A stretch of DNA of 64,000 bases from assembly GCF_009866805.1 (NCBI RefSeq), contig NZ_SIZW01000043.1, positions 992,001 to 1,056,000 on the forward strand, written 5' to 3'. Below, one piece after another: positions 39,695-47,477 of this stretch. This DNA comes from Schauerella aestuarii (GTDB lineage: Bacteria; Pseudomonadota; Gammaproteobacteria; Burkholderiales; Burkholderiaceae_B). Made by a program: the position numbers and the translations under genes. Under the pieces are notes generated by a model. The model made no database searches and was not told the origin of the DNA. It saw only the letters and a program-made list of their open reading frames with translations. Numbering within the stretch: the stretch's first letter is position 1; every line of letters starts with the position of its first letter.

Positions 39695-40135
39695 ATGCGT
39701 CGCTTGCTGCTCACAGGTCTTTGCGCCACCACGTTGCTGTCGGGGTGCGCCAGTCGCGGTGTCGACGCCACTGGCGAGTTTCCGACTCAAGCTTTCGATG
39801 TCTCGACGGATTATTATCAAGCCCAGCGGCGCGTGCGTGAGTATTTGAAGGCGTGCTACGTCGATCGCCAACATCCCTTCAATATCGCCTACGACTTTAC
39901 GGGGTCTGTTGATCCGAAAGCCACCACCGGCGAAACCCGTCTGTTTACGGTAAATGAGCCGGCGCGCGCACTCATGCGGTTTACCGTGCGCCCCGCCGGG
40001 GACCGTGCATCCAAGGCGACGCTGACGATCATGGGCATTGCGCCCTTCGACCAGCAGGAGATGGATGCGGCGATTCGTTCGATTCAGTCCGCCACACCCA
40101 TCTGCCGCGATGGTAAGAATCCCCTCGCAAGCTAA
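39695..40135 (+). CDS. Predicted lipoprotein
   Basis: A protein of about 146 residues with a lipoprotein signal (MRRLLLTGLCATTLLSGCAS). The mature part (YYQAQRRVREYLKACYVDRQ; LFTVNEPARALMRFTVRP) has an alpha/beta pattern and two cysteines besides the lipid-anchored one. ATG 39695 is preferred: a TGCGGCATAAT promoter-like element ends only about 9 bp before the first ATG (39671), and GGGA is well spaced from 39695. No family confidently named. Confidence 0.68.
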   Translation: MRRLLLTGLCATTLLSGCASRGVDATGEFPTQAFDVSTDYYQAQRRVREYLKACYVDRQHPFNIAYDFTGSVDPKATTGETRLFTVNEPARALMRFTVRPAGDRASKATLTIMGIAPFDQQEMDAAIRSIQSATPICRDGKNPLAS

Positions 40136-40153
40136 ACGCCAGAGGCGGTGACG

Positions 40154-40420
40154 CTAGCGCTTCGGCGCATCGTCCGATTCGGCTTGTAGCGTATCGGGAG
40201 GCGTTCCTCCCGCGATTTGTCCTTCAGGTGCCGGGACGCCTGGATCGCCAGGTTCGGTATGCACGCGACTGGCGCGCTCCATTCCCGCAACCTTCGGCGC
40301 GTCTGAGGGCATCGGCAACTCGCCGGACCCTTTCATTTTTGGGTCGTCCTTACCCGCCGCCGGGCGCGTATCGGCGGGATTATGCGCGGGCGGAATCACT
40401 TTCGGTGTCTTGTCGGACAT
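40154..40420 (-). CDS. Small hydrophilic proline/aspartate-rich protein
   Basis: An 88-residue protein starting MSDKTPKVIPPAHNPADTRP, with no hydrophobic segment, rich in Pro, Asp, Lys and Gly. AGGAGACGACACC precedes the ATG at 40420. It follows the next gene on the same strand (54 bp gap) and is likely co-transcribed with it. Probably disordered; no family recognised. Confidence 0.6.
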   Translation of the reverse strand: MSDKTPKVIPPAHNPADTRPAAGKDDPKMKGSGELPMPSDAPKVAGMERASRVHTEPGDPGVPAPEGQIAGGTPPDTLQAESDDAPKR

Positions 40421-40473
40421 GGTGTCGTCTCCTGTTATTGAGTGGGTCGCCAAAGCAACGCACGAGCAGTGCG

Positions 40474-40773
40474 TCAAAGAATGGATGAGCGGGCGTTCTT
40501 CTTGTCGGGCGCGGGCTGTGTGTTATCGGCCCAGCTATGCTTGGTGGTATCCACATCCGGGTTGGACTGCGCGGCGTCGGTCGGATGCTCGCCAGCAGGC
40601 GCGCGCTCGGCTGGTTTGACTGCTTTAGGCAGGTTGGGCACGTCGACCGGATCATTTGGCGGAAATGCCCGGGCATTTTCAGGGGCGACGTGCGCATGGG
40701 TGGTTGCTTGCTCGTTTCCAGGCGTTTTCGCAGTCGTCTGGGCGGTCGGGCGTGCGTCTTTCGTATCAGTCAT
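40474..40773 (-). CDS. Small hydrophilic disordered protein
   Basis: A 99-residue Pro/Ala/Thr/Asn/Lys-rich protein starting MTDTKDARPTAQTTAKTPGN, similar in composition to its downstream neighbour but not obviously homologous. ACGGAGCC precedes the ATG at 40773, which is chosen over an upstream in-frame start at 40833. Divergent from the carbamoyltransferase gene. No family recognised. Confidence 0.6.
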   Translation of the reverse strand: MTDTKDARPTAQTTAKTPGNEQATTHAHVAPENARAFPPNDPVDVPNLPKAVKPAERAPAGEHPTDAAQSNPDVDTTKHSWADNTQPAPDKKNARSSIL

Positions 40774-40999
40774 GGTGCGGCTCCGTTTTGCAATCGATGC
40801 GCGTGATCTCGCAACCCACGTTCCTGTGCCCATTGGGTTTTCCTATGCCGCGGCGCGTCGATGTGGCCACCTCGCGTTGGCACGCCGTTCCTGCGATTGC
40901 CCCGTGCGTGACCCGACGATCGATGTCACAAAAATTTTATGGTGCCTCGCTATTTCGCAGCGTTAATATACGCATCGCGTACATAACCTAGGTGCCGAC

Positions 41000-42292
41000 A
41001 TGTCGATCTCCCAGCAAGCTTTCCTTCGCGACGCGATGCGCCGCATGAATCTGACGCGTGACGTTTTCGCCTCGCGGATCGGCGTCAAGCGACGCGCACT
41101 GGATACGTGGCTGTTGCCGGAGGGATCGCAGGAGTATCGTGCCATGCCGGAAGTCGTGGAGCGCTTCGTCTCCGAGATTACGCAAAACACGGCATTGCTG
41201 GAAAAGTATACGCAGTCGGGCCAATCCGGAGCGTTGCGTGATCGCATCTCGGTCGAGGGCCGGCCACAGCTTCTGTCTGTGGATCAGTTCACGCGCGAAG
41301 CCGCTGAAGATCTGTTCCGCATCGCAGACATGATGCAGCCCATCGCGCGCCGTCAGAAAGTTTCGCGGGTGCTCGAGGGCGCCGTGCTGGGCAATTTATT
41401 CTTCGAAGCCAGCACGCGGACTCGGGTGAGTTTTGGCGCCGCATTCTGCCGCCTGGGTGGCTCCGTATGCGACACCACCGGATTCACGTTCTCGTCGATG
41501 GCCAAGGGCGAGTCGATCTACGACACGAGCCGCGTATTGAGCGGTTATGTGGATGCCATGGTGATCCGGCATCCCGAACAAGGCTCGGTCGCCGAGTTTG
41601 CGCGCGCCACGAATATCCCTGTGGTCAACGGCGGCGACGGCCCCGGCGAGCACCCCAGCCAGGCGCTGCTCGATCTGTACACCATCCTGACCGAGTTTTC
41701 GCGTCTTGGAAAGCTGCTCGATGGGGCGCACATTGCGATGGTTGGCGATCTGAAGTACGGCCGTACCGTGCATTCGTTGATCAAGCTGATGGCAGCGTAC
41801 CGCGGCATCAAATTCACGCTGATCTCGCCGAAAGGCCTGGAGATGCCCAGCTACATCATCGAGCAGGCCAGTCGCAACGACAACGTGATCGTATCGACGA
41901 ATTCGATGAGCGAAGGCTTGCGCGGCGCCGATGTGATTTACGCTACCCGTGTACAGAAAGAGCGCTTCGCCAATGAAGAACAGGAAGGGTACACGCCCGA
42001 TTTTCAAATCAATCGCGCCATGATCGATGCACATTGCGGCCCGGACACGATCGTCATGCATCCGTTGCCACGCGATAGCCGTCCCGATGCCAACGACCTG
42101 AGCATTGACCTCAACCACGACCCCCGCCTGGCCATTTTCCGGCAAACCGACAACGGTATTCCCATTCGCATGGCGATTTTCGCGGTACTGTTGGGCGTGG
42201 AGAGCCTGGTGCAGCATTCAATGCGGGATGTCACCTGGCAGCATCCATCGCATGTGGGGCCGGACGACTCGTCCTTCCACGGTCTGGACTAA
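41000..42292 (+). CDS. Aspartate carbamoyltransferase-like protein with N-terminal helix-turn-helix
   Basis: The core is a complete aspartate/ornithine carbamoyltransferase fold: carbamoyl-phosphate site STRTRVSF (138-145), HPSQALLDLYT (218-228), DLKYGRT (250-256) and HPLPRDSRP (354-362). These match PyrB rather than ArgF. In front are about 80 extra residues containing a helix-turn-helix-like unit (AFLRDAMRRMNLTRDVFASR; IGVKRRALDTWLLPEG). The 430-residue length is about 110 more than classical PyrB. It could make carbamoyl-aspartate for pyrimidines, or be a paralogue with a regulatory role. The ECF sigma gene follows 18 bp later. Confidence 0.85.
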   Translation: MSISQQAFLRDAMRRMNLTRDVFASRIGVKRRALDTWLLPEGSQEYRAMPEVVERFVSEITQNTALLEKYTQSGQSGALRDRISVEGRPQLLSVDQFTREAAEDLFRIADMMQPIARRQKVSRVLEGAVLGNLFFEASTRTRVSFGAAFCRLGGSVCDTTGFTFSSMAKGESIYDTSRVLSGYVDAMVIRHPEQGSVAEFARATNIPVVNGGDGPGEHPSQALLDLYTILTEFSRLGKLLDGAHIAMVGDLKYGRTVHSLIKLMAAYRGIKFTLISPKGLEMPSYIIEQASRNDNVIVSTNSMSEGLRGADVIYATRVQKERFANEEQEGYTPDFQINRAMIDAHCGPDTIVMHPLPRDSRPDANDLSIDLNHDPRLAIFRQTDNGIPIRMAIFAVLLGVESLVQHSMRDVTWQHPSHVGPDDSSFHGLD

Positions 42293-42310
42293 TTGCCGTC
42301 AGGGGGGCGG

Positions 42311-42856
42311 ATGATTATCGAGAACTTCGACTACGAAGCACATTTGGAGCGCTGTGCGCGCCGCGACGAGCCGGCATTCGATGCCCTCTACAACTGCGAA
42401 TCGTCGCGCATGTTGGGCCTGGCTGCCAAGATGCTGGGCCGGCGTGACGAGGCCGAAGAAATTCTGCACGATGCGTTCGTGCAGATCTGGGATAACGCGG
42501 ATCGCTTCGACCGCACGCTCGGCAGCGGACGCGCCTGGATGTACAGCATCTTGCGCTATCGCGTGCTGAGCCGCCTGCGACGCCGCGACGAGATCGTCGT
42601 CGACGACGAGGTGATTCACGCGGTGGCTGATGACGCTCCCGGGCCCGAGGGCCTTGCCACCGAGGCGCAGGGTGTGCATCGCCTGGATCGGTGTCTCGAT
42701 TATCTCGAGGACGACCGCCGCGGTCCCATCATGCTCGCCTATTACCAAGGTTTGTCGCACGGACAGATCGCGCAAAAACTTGCAACGCCCCTGGGTACGA
42801 TCAAGAGCCGTATCCGTGCCGGGCTGCGCGCGCTGCAGGAGTGCCTGTCAGCATGA
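42311..42856 (+). CDS. ECF-type RNA polymerase sigma factor
   Basis: A 181-residue sigma-70 family factor with only regions 2 and 4: DEPAFDALYNCESSRMLGLA and EILHDAFVQIWDNADRF (region 2), then RRGPIMLAYYQGLSHGQIAQ and LATPLGTIKSRIRAGLRAL (region 4). It resembles the SigK/RpoE-like ECF group that pairs with RskA-type anti-sigma factors. ATG 42311 follows GGGGCGG. Its stop overlaps the anti-sigma gene start (ATGA), a standard translational coupling. Target promoters were not identified. Confidence 0.93.
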   Translation: MIIENFDYEAHLERCARRDEPAFDALYNCESSRMLGLAAKMLGRRDEAEEILHDAFVQIWDNADRFDRTLGSGRAWMYSILRYRVLSRLRRRDEIVVDDEVIHAVADDAPGPEGLATEAQGVHRLDRCLDYLEDDRRGPIMLAYYQGLSHGQIAQKLATPLGTIKSRIRAGLRALQECLSA

Positions 42857-43701
42857 TTCCAGAAAACACTTTCGAACGCCGCGCATTGATCGGCGAATAT
42901 GTTTTGGGTTTGCTCGAGGGCCCGGATGCGCAGGAGGTCGAGACGTTGATCGCACGCGATCGCGTAGCGGCCGAGATGGCATTGCAGTGGGAAGACGATC
43001 TGCTCGCGCTGGCCGCCCGTGTGCCGGCGCTTGCACCGTCGGCTTCCGTATGGACGCGGATTCAGGCATCGGTCGCACAGCGCGCCGCGTCTGCTGGTGC
43101 CGGATCGGCCGGCGCGCAAGCGGCAACCGATGCCGCACCGGATGCCGCCGCGCCGCAAACCTCCTCGACGTCACATCCGGCTGCGCCGCGATCGGCGCCA
43201 GCCTCGACCCGCAAGCCTGCCTCGTGGGGCAGCCGTCTTTGGGACAGCGTGCCAACCTGGCGTTGGGTCAGCGCCGGATTCGCTGCGGCCGCCATCATGT
43301 TGGCCATCTTCCCGAATCGCGAGGCACCTGTGCCGCCGCAGGTGGCTGTGCTGCAGGCGCCAGGCGAAGCCGCCAAACCGGGTTGGGTACTGACGGTGAT
43401 GGGCTCGGGCGACGTCCGCATCGATCCGCTTGTGGGCCTGGACGCGCCGTCGGATCGCGCCGTTCAGCTCTGGACGTTGGCGCCAGGTGAAACGCGTCCG
43501 CGCTCGTTGGGACTCGTGGCTGGCAGCAATACGATCAACGTGGCGGCTGCCGCCGTCGGCAAGATCCAGCCAGGGCAATTGTTCGAGATGACGCTCGAGC
43601 CGCAAGGCGGATCGCCAACCGGTAGACCAACGGGACCCGTGCTGTTCATCGGTCGCGTGGTGGCCGCAGCTGCCGCAATGGCGCCGCAACCGACGCGGTA
43701 G
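42853..43701 (+). CDS. RskA-type anti-sigma factor
   Basis: A 282-residue membrane protein. The N-terminal cytoplasmic anti-sigma domain (RRALIGEYVLGLLEGPDAQE; IARDRVAAEMALQWEDDLL) is followed by an Ala/Pro/Ser-rich linker, one membrane helix (RWVSAGFAAAAIMLAIF) and a periplasmic RskA domain (DRAVQLWTLAPGETRPRSLG). It should hold the sigma factor encoded just upstream inactive until a cell-envelope signal triggers proteolysis. The start overlaps the sigma gene by 4 bp. Confidence 0.92.
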   Translation: MIPENTFERRALIGEYVLGLLEGPDAQEVETLIARDRVAAEMALQWEDDLLALAARVPALAPSASVWTRIQASVAQRAASAGAGSAGAQAATDAAPDAAAPQTSSTSHPAAPRSAPASTRKPASWGSRLWDSVPTWRWVSAGFAAAAIMLAIFPNREAPVPPQVAVLQAPGEAAKPGWVLTVMGSGDVRIDPLVGLDAPSDRAVQLWTLAPGETRPRSLGLVAGSNTINVAAAAVGKIQPGQLFEMTLEPQGGSPTGRPTGPVLFIGRVVAAAAAMAPQPTR

Positions 43702-43723
43702 TCAACGCTCGGCATGTGAGCGA

Positions 43724-43751
43724 CACGACCCCTTGTGCGCAAGGGGTCGTG
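43724..43751 (+). terminator. Hairpin terminator after the anti-sigma gene
   Basis: An 11 bp stem, CACGACCCCTT (43724-43734) with AAGGGGTCGTG (43741-43751), around GTGCGC. Only a short T run (CTTTC) follows, so efficiency may be moderate. Confidence 0.6.
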
Positions 43752-43906
43752 TGCTTTCAGGCACCTGGATTAGTCCCGTTTGAAACAATGTGTAAGTTGC
43801 GACATCCAGTCGGCGGGTTGGCGCGTTAACAGGGAACGGAGGGACATTGGCGCGGGCCGATGTCGACACCGCAACCTAAACGTCATCCACCTGGAAGGGA
43901 TATCAC

Positions 43907-44689
43907 ATGAAATTCACAATGATTGCCGCGGGTTTGATCGCTTCGTTCTCCATGGCCGGCGCCGCACAAGCCGCCGATCTGTGGGCGCTGTCCAGCAGCA
44001 ACAAGCTGGCGAAAATTGACACCGTCGCAAAGAAAGTGACGGGTACCTGGGATATCAAGAACATCAAGACGCCGTTGCGTGGCATCGACGTGCGCCCGTC
44101 CAATGGCAAGCTGTATGCCGTTGGCGACGACAATGTCCTCTACACGATCGATCCGTCGACCGCGACGGCCACTGCCGGTGCGAAGCTCAATCAGGCACTG
44201 CCCGGCAAGGGCTCGGCCGTGGTTGATTTCAACCCTGTCGCCGATCGCCTGCGTTTGATCGCGTCCGATGGCACCAACTTCCGCGTCAACGTCGATACGG
44301 GCGAAGTGGTGCTGGACAAGCCGTTGAACTATGCGGCTGACGGCGCCTACGCCGGCAAGACGCCCAAGGTCGTGGCGGGCGCATACACCAATTCGTTTGC
44401 GGGCACCAAGGCCACGCAACTGTTCGATCTGGACGCTGCGACGGGTCAATTGCTGCTGCAAGCGCCGCCTAACGACGGCACCTTGGTTGCGAAGGGCGAG
44501 ATCGTCAAGAAGTTGTCGAAGCCGGCCTTCGACATCGTCTCCGACGGCAAGGGCGGCAACCAGGCTTACCTGTTGCTGGACGGCGCATTGCACACGGTCG
44601 ATCTGGAAACGGGCAAGCCCACGATGGTCGGCAAGATCAGCGGTCTGCCCAAGGGCGTGATCGATCTGGCTGCTCCGGGCGCGATGTAA
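43907..44689 (+). CDS. Exported DUF4394 protein
   Basis: A 260-residue protein with signal peptide MKFTMIAAGLIASFSMAGAA then QAADLWAL, and a repeated beta-propeller-like domain (RGIDVRPSNGKLYAVGDDN; VDFNPVADRLRLIASDGTNF) typical of DUF4394. In other bacteria it is often encoded beside ECF sigma/anti-sigma pairs, as here, and may be their target. A GGAAC at about 43832 is a possible ECF -35 but no convincing -10 was fixed. The function is unknown. Confidence 0.82.
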   Translation: MKFTMIAAGLIASFSMAGAAQAADLWALSSSNKLAKIDTVAKKVTGTWDIKNIKTPLRGIDVRPSNGKLYAVGDDNVLYTIDPSTATATAGAKLNQALPGKGSAVVDFNPVADRLRLIASDGTNFRVNVDTGEVVLDKPLNYAADGAYAGKTPKVVAGAYTNSFAGTKATQLFDLDAATGQLLLQAPPNDGTLVAKGEIVKKLSKPAFDIVSDGKGGNQAYLLLDGALHTVDLETGKPTMVGKISGLPKGVIDLAAPGAM

Positions 44690-44765
44690 TCCCGACAAGC
44701 CGGCCGGCACGCCCGCCATTGGCGCTTTGCTGACGATGGCAGGGCGGCTGGCAACCGGCATGACA

Positions 44766-44803
44766 CGGCCCTCCAGATGCATGAGCGTCTGGAGGGCCGG
44801 TTT
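44766..44803 (+). terminator. Intrinsic terminator after the DUF4394 gene
   Basis: A 12 bp stem, CGGCCCTCCAGA (44766-44777) with TCTGGAGGGCCG (44788-44799), followed by GTTTATTT. It lies between two convergent genes and may serve both. Confidence 0.75.
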
Positions 44804-44830
44804 ATTTGCGGTGCTGACACCAATCAGGGC

Positions 44831-45733
44831 TTAAGGGCTGGTTTTTTCGCCACCCAAGGCTTCGACCAGGTCGGCAATCAACTTGGCCAATTCGCCCGCC
44901 ATCAAGGTCATGTCGGAGTCGAACTGCTCATCGTCGTTTTGCGACATGGCATCGTTGTTTTCCTTGATGACGTCCAGCGGGGCGACCCGCTTGATGTCGA
45001 GCGACTCGGTCAGCACGAACGAGATGCGGTCGGCCCACGTCAGGGCCAGGCGGGTGCACTGCTTGCCTGACGAGATATGGCGACGCACGTCGTCGGGATC
45101 GATCGAGTGCTTCACGTAACGGATCGCCGCACCGCTTTCGCCCGAGGCGCGCAGCTCGGTGTCCTGATCGATGCTGAAGTTCGACGGCGCTTCGTCTTCG
45201 GCCAGCCAACCCGTCATGGCCGCCGCAGGCGACTGTGTGACGTACAGGCTTTCGACGGGGAAGGGGTCGATGGATTTGGCAAGCAACCCCAACACCTCAT
45301 CCGCCTTGGCGGACGCTGCGGCGTCAATGGCCAACCAACGGTGTTCGGGATCGATCCACACTCGCGTATCACGATAGACACTGAAGGCTTTCGGCAACAG
45401 CTCGTCAGTGACCTGCTCCTTGATTTCCTTCATCTGCTTGCGGCCGGGCTTGTAGCCTTGCTGCTCTTCGGCTTCCTGCGCGCGTGCTTTCGCGAACTGA
45501 TTGATGACCGTGCTTGGCAGGAGTTTCTTTTCGGCGCGCAGTGCAATCAGCATCTGCTTACCGACGACATGCACCAATCCACCGTTTTCACGCGGCGGCA
45601 GCCAGCCGAGACTTTGCATCTCGGACGTGTTTCCAGGCTTAAAGGCGTATTTGGAGAGGGCTTCTTCGACCTGCTCCGGGCTCAAGGCCCAAGTGGGCGA
45701 GAGGCGATACAGCTTGAGATTTTTGAACCACAT
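44831..45733 (-). CDS. rdgC: Recombination-associated protein RdgC
   Basis: DNA-binding ring protein that modulates RecA activity. The 300-residue sequence has the RdgC start [20 protein letters not shown], the conserved [20 protein letters not shown] and [20 protein letters not shown], and the C-terminal [20 protein letters not shown]. It is transcribed alone on the minus strand. recA is in the same window at 59 kb. Confidence 0.95.
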   Translation of the reverse strand: MWFKNLKLYRLSPTWALSPEQVEEALSKYAFKPGNTSEMQSLGWLPPRENGGLVHVVGKQMLIALRAEKKLLPSTVINQFAKARAQEAEEQQGYKPGRKQMKEIKEQVTDELLPKAFSVYRDTRVWIDPEHRWLAIDAAASAKADEVLGLLAKSIDPFPVESLYVTQSPAAAMTGWLAEDEAPSNFSIDQDTELRASGESGAAIRYVKHSIDPDDVRRHISSGKQCTRLALTWADRISFVLTESLDIKRVAPLDVIKENNDAMSQNDDEQFDSDMTLMAGELAKLIADLVEALGGEKTSP

Positions 45734-45872
45734 GGGCGATCGGCAAAAGGGTCGATTCTAATACAGGTCGCGACTTCGGTAAGGGCTCATTCGTGCGTCA
45801 CCTTCTGTCACTGACAGGTTGGAGCGCCTACGGTATCGTCCGGCGCACCTCATTCACCTGTAGAGAGAATTC

Positions 45873-46091
45873 ATGAAAGCCACCACCGTCATCGGCGCAC
45901 TGTTGATCGTCCTGGGCGCTGCGGCGCTCGTCTACAAAGGGTTCAACTACACCTCGGAAGAAACCGTGCTGCAGGTCGGCTCGGTGAAAGCGACTGCCGA
46001 AACCGAGAAATCGGTGCCGATTCCCAACTGGGCCGGCATTGCGGCGATCGTGGCCGGCGTGCTCGTCCTGTTTGCGGGCAAGCGCCGTTAA
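45873..46091 (+). CDS. Small two-span membrane protein, DUF3185-like
   Basis: A 72-residue protein with two membrane helices (VIGALLIVLGAAALVYKGF and WAGIAAIVAGVLVLFAG) separated by a polar segment (VLQVGSVKATAETEKSVPIP). The pattern fits small envelope proteins such as DUF3185. AGAGAGAATTC precedes the ATG. A strong terminator follows. The function is unknown. Confidence 0.75.
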   Translation: MKATTVIGALLIVLGAAALVYKGFNYTSEETVLQVGSVKATAETEKSVPIPNWAGIAAIVAGVLVLFAGKRR

Positions 46092-46117
46092 GCGGATCGC
46101 GGCAGCGATCGCTTGAG

Positions 46118-46147
46118 AAACCGGGCCGAACTGGCCCGGTTTTTTTT
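46118..46147 (+). terminator. Intrinsic terminator after the small membrane protein
   Basis: A ten base-pair stem, AAACCGGGCC (46118-46127) with GGCCCGGTTT (46133-46142), and a run of eight or more T. Confidence 0.9.
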
Positions 46148-46176
46148 CGTCCCGTTTGCCCTCATTGCGCGATCGG

Positions 46177-46791
46177 TCAGTCCCGCAGGCCGTTGAAGCA
46201 GGTGGTGATCAGGTGCTCGACGATCTCCTCGTCGGTGAATGCGCCGCCCATCCGGAGAAAGTCCGCCACCGGATCGCAAGACCGCGCATAGATGGTGTAG
46301 AGGATCACCTCGCCGGGGAGCTTCGCAGACAGGCTGCCGTTGTCCTGCGCCGCCAGAATCCACTCGCCTAGCTGCTCAGTCACGGCAGAGAGCTTTTCGG
46401 TATAGGGTTCATGGACCACCAGCGCATGTTGAATGCTGGAGCGCGTGGAGGGCAGAAGGGGCATTTCCTGCCGCAAATGGGTGGTCACCGCCCAGCGCAC
46501 GACAGCCTTCAGCTTGTCGATCGGCGGCAGCGTCTCTGGCTGACGCTGCATATGCGCCAGTGTGTCTTCCAGCAGGCGCGTCATCGACGACGCGGCCAAC
46601 GCATCCTTCGATTCGAAGTGCTTGTACAGGCTGGCTTTCGCAATGCCCACCTCGGCGGCAACCTCATCCATCGTCATCAGGTCGTAGCCCTTGGTGGCGA
46701 GCAACCGATTGACGGCATCCAGAATCGCATCTTCGCGCAGCTTGAGTTGCTGCTGTTTGAGGGTGAGTTTTTTTATTGGGGCTTGGGGCAT
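46177..46791 (-). CDS. TetR-family transcriptional regulator
   Basis: A 204-residue repressor. The N-terminal TetR helix-turn-helix is clear (REDAILDAVNRLLATKGYDL; TMDEVAAEVGIAKASLYKHF), followed by a helical ligand-binding domain. Start chosen at 46791 (MPQAPIKKL); the frame extends to 46830. It is divergent from the nine-gene operon beginning at 46945, with palindromic sites in the 153 bp between them, so it likely represses both. The ligand is unknown; given the operon, a fatty acid or acyl-CoA is a reasonable guess. Confidence 0.9.
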   Translation of the reverse strand: MPQAPIKKLTLKQQQLKLREDAILDAVNRLLATKGYDLMTMDEVAAEVGIAKASLYKHFESKDALAASSMTRLLEDTLAHMQRQPETLPPIDKLKAVVRWAVTTHLRQEMPLLPSTRSSIQHALVVHEPYTEKLSAVTEQLGEWILAAQDNGSLSAKLPGEVILYTIYARSCDPVADFLRMGGAFTDEEIVEHLITTCFNGLRD

Positions 46792-46846
46792 AGGTGGTTG
46801 AAGGCGTCGTGTACGGCGCGCATGCCGCATTACGGTTCGGGTAAAT

Positions 46847-46899
46847 ACTAGTCGGAAGAAATATGAACTGACTAGTCACAAAATAGACTTGATGGTCTA
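46847..46899. promoter_or_regulatory. Candidate TetR operator region
   Basis: Between the divergent genes lie TGACTAGTCA (46869-46878, a perfect 10 bp palindrome), an extra ACTAGTC (46847-46853) and TAGAC-N6-GTCTA (46884-46899). A further TTAGACC occurs at 46923. The shared GACT/AGTC half-sites suggest several binding positions for the adjacent regulator. No experiment or consensus supports this beyond position and symmetry. Confidence 0.5.
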
Positions 46900-46944
46900 A
46901 TAGGAACTACTGAGTTCAGATTTTAGACCTTCTGGTAGCCGATT

Positions 46945-47475
46945 ATGCACATATCTTCAGGCGGTGACGAGCAAAACACGCAGGCGGCAGGCGGCGTGGC
47001 CAGCATGGCGGCGTTGACCGGGATCGCAGGCCCATGGCGTGAAGTGGGTCAGGGCGTGCTGACCTGGAGCGTGTTTCGTATGTACGAAGCCCGTCTCTTG
47101 GCTGTCGGCGATGATTTCTACCCTGGCGGCACGTTTGCGCTCGAATTGACGTACTTGCGCAATCTGCCCGCGGACCAGATCGTGGCGGCCTCGGCGCTTG
47201 AAATGGAACGGCTGGCGTCACCCGACGCCGAGATGCTTGCCGATTGGAGCGATGTGCTGCAAAGCGTGCTGCCCGACGTCAAGAAGGGTGATCGTCTTCT
47301 GGGCGTTTTCATAGCGGGCTTTGGCGTACGATTTTTCAATAACGATGTGTTGTGCGGCGAATTACCGTCCGATGCCTTCGCGCGCGCCTTCGCTTCGATC
47401 TGGCTGTCTCCCGAAACGCGTAGCCCATCGTTGCGCGCGGCGCTTCTGGGCAGCTCGACACAAGCGGCGCACTGA
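46945..47475 (+). CDS. Chalcone isomerase-like protein (first gene of the lipid operon)
   Basis: A 176-residue protein with the chalcone-isomerase-like fold (GQGVLTWSVFRMYEARLLAV; FALELTYLRNLPADQIVAAS; GVFIAGFGVRFFNNDVLCGE; IWLSPETRSPSLRAALLG). Bacterial members are usually periplasmic or lipid-linked and of unknown activity. No signal peptide is visible in this copy, unlike the relative at 50786. It begins the operon and stops 2 bp before the amine oxidase gene. Confidence 0.8.
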   Translation: MHISSGGDEQNTQAAGGVASMAALTGIAGPWREVGQGVLTWSVFRMYEARLLAVGDDFYPGGTFALELTYLRNLPADQIVAASALEMERLASPDAEMLADWSDVLQSVLPDVKKGDRLLGVFIAGFGVRFFNNDVLCGELPSDAFARAFASIWLSPETRSPSLRAALLGSSTQAAH

Positions 47476-47477
47476 TC

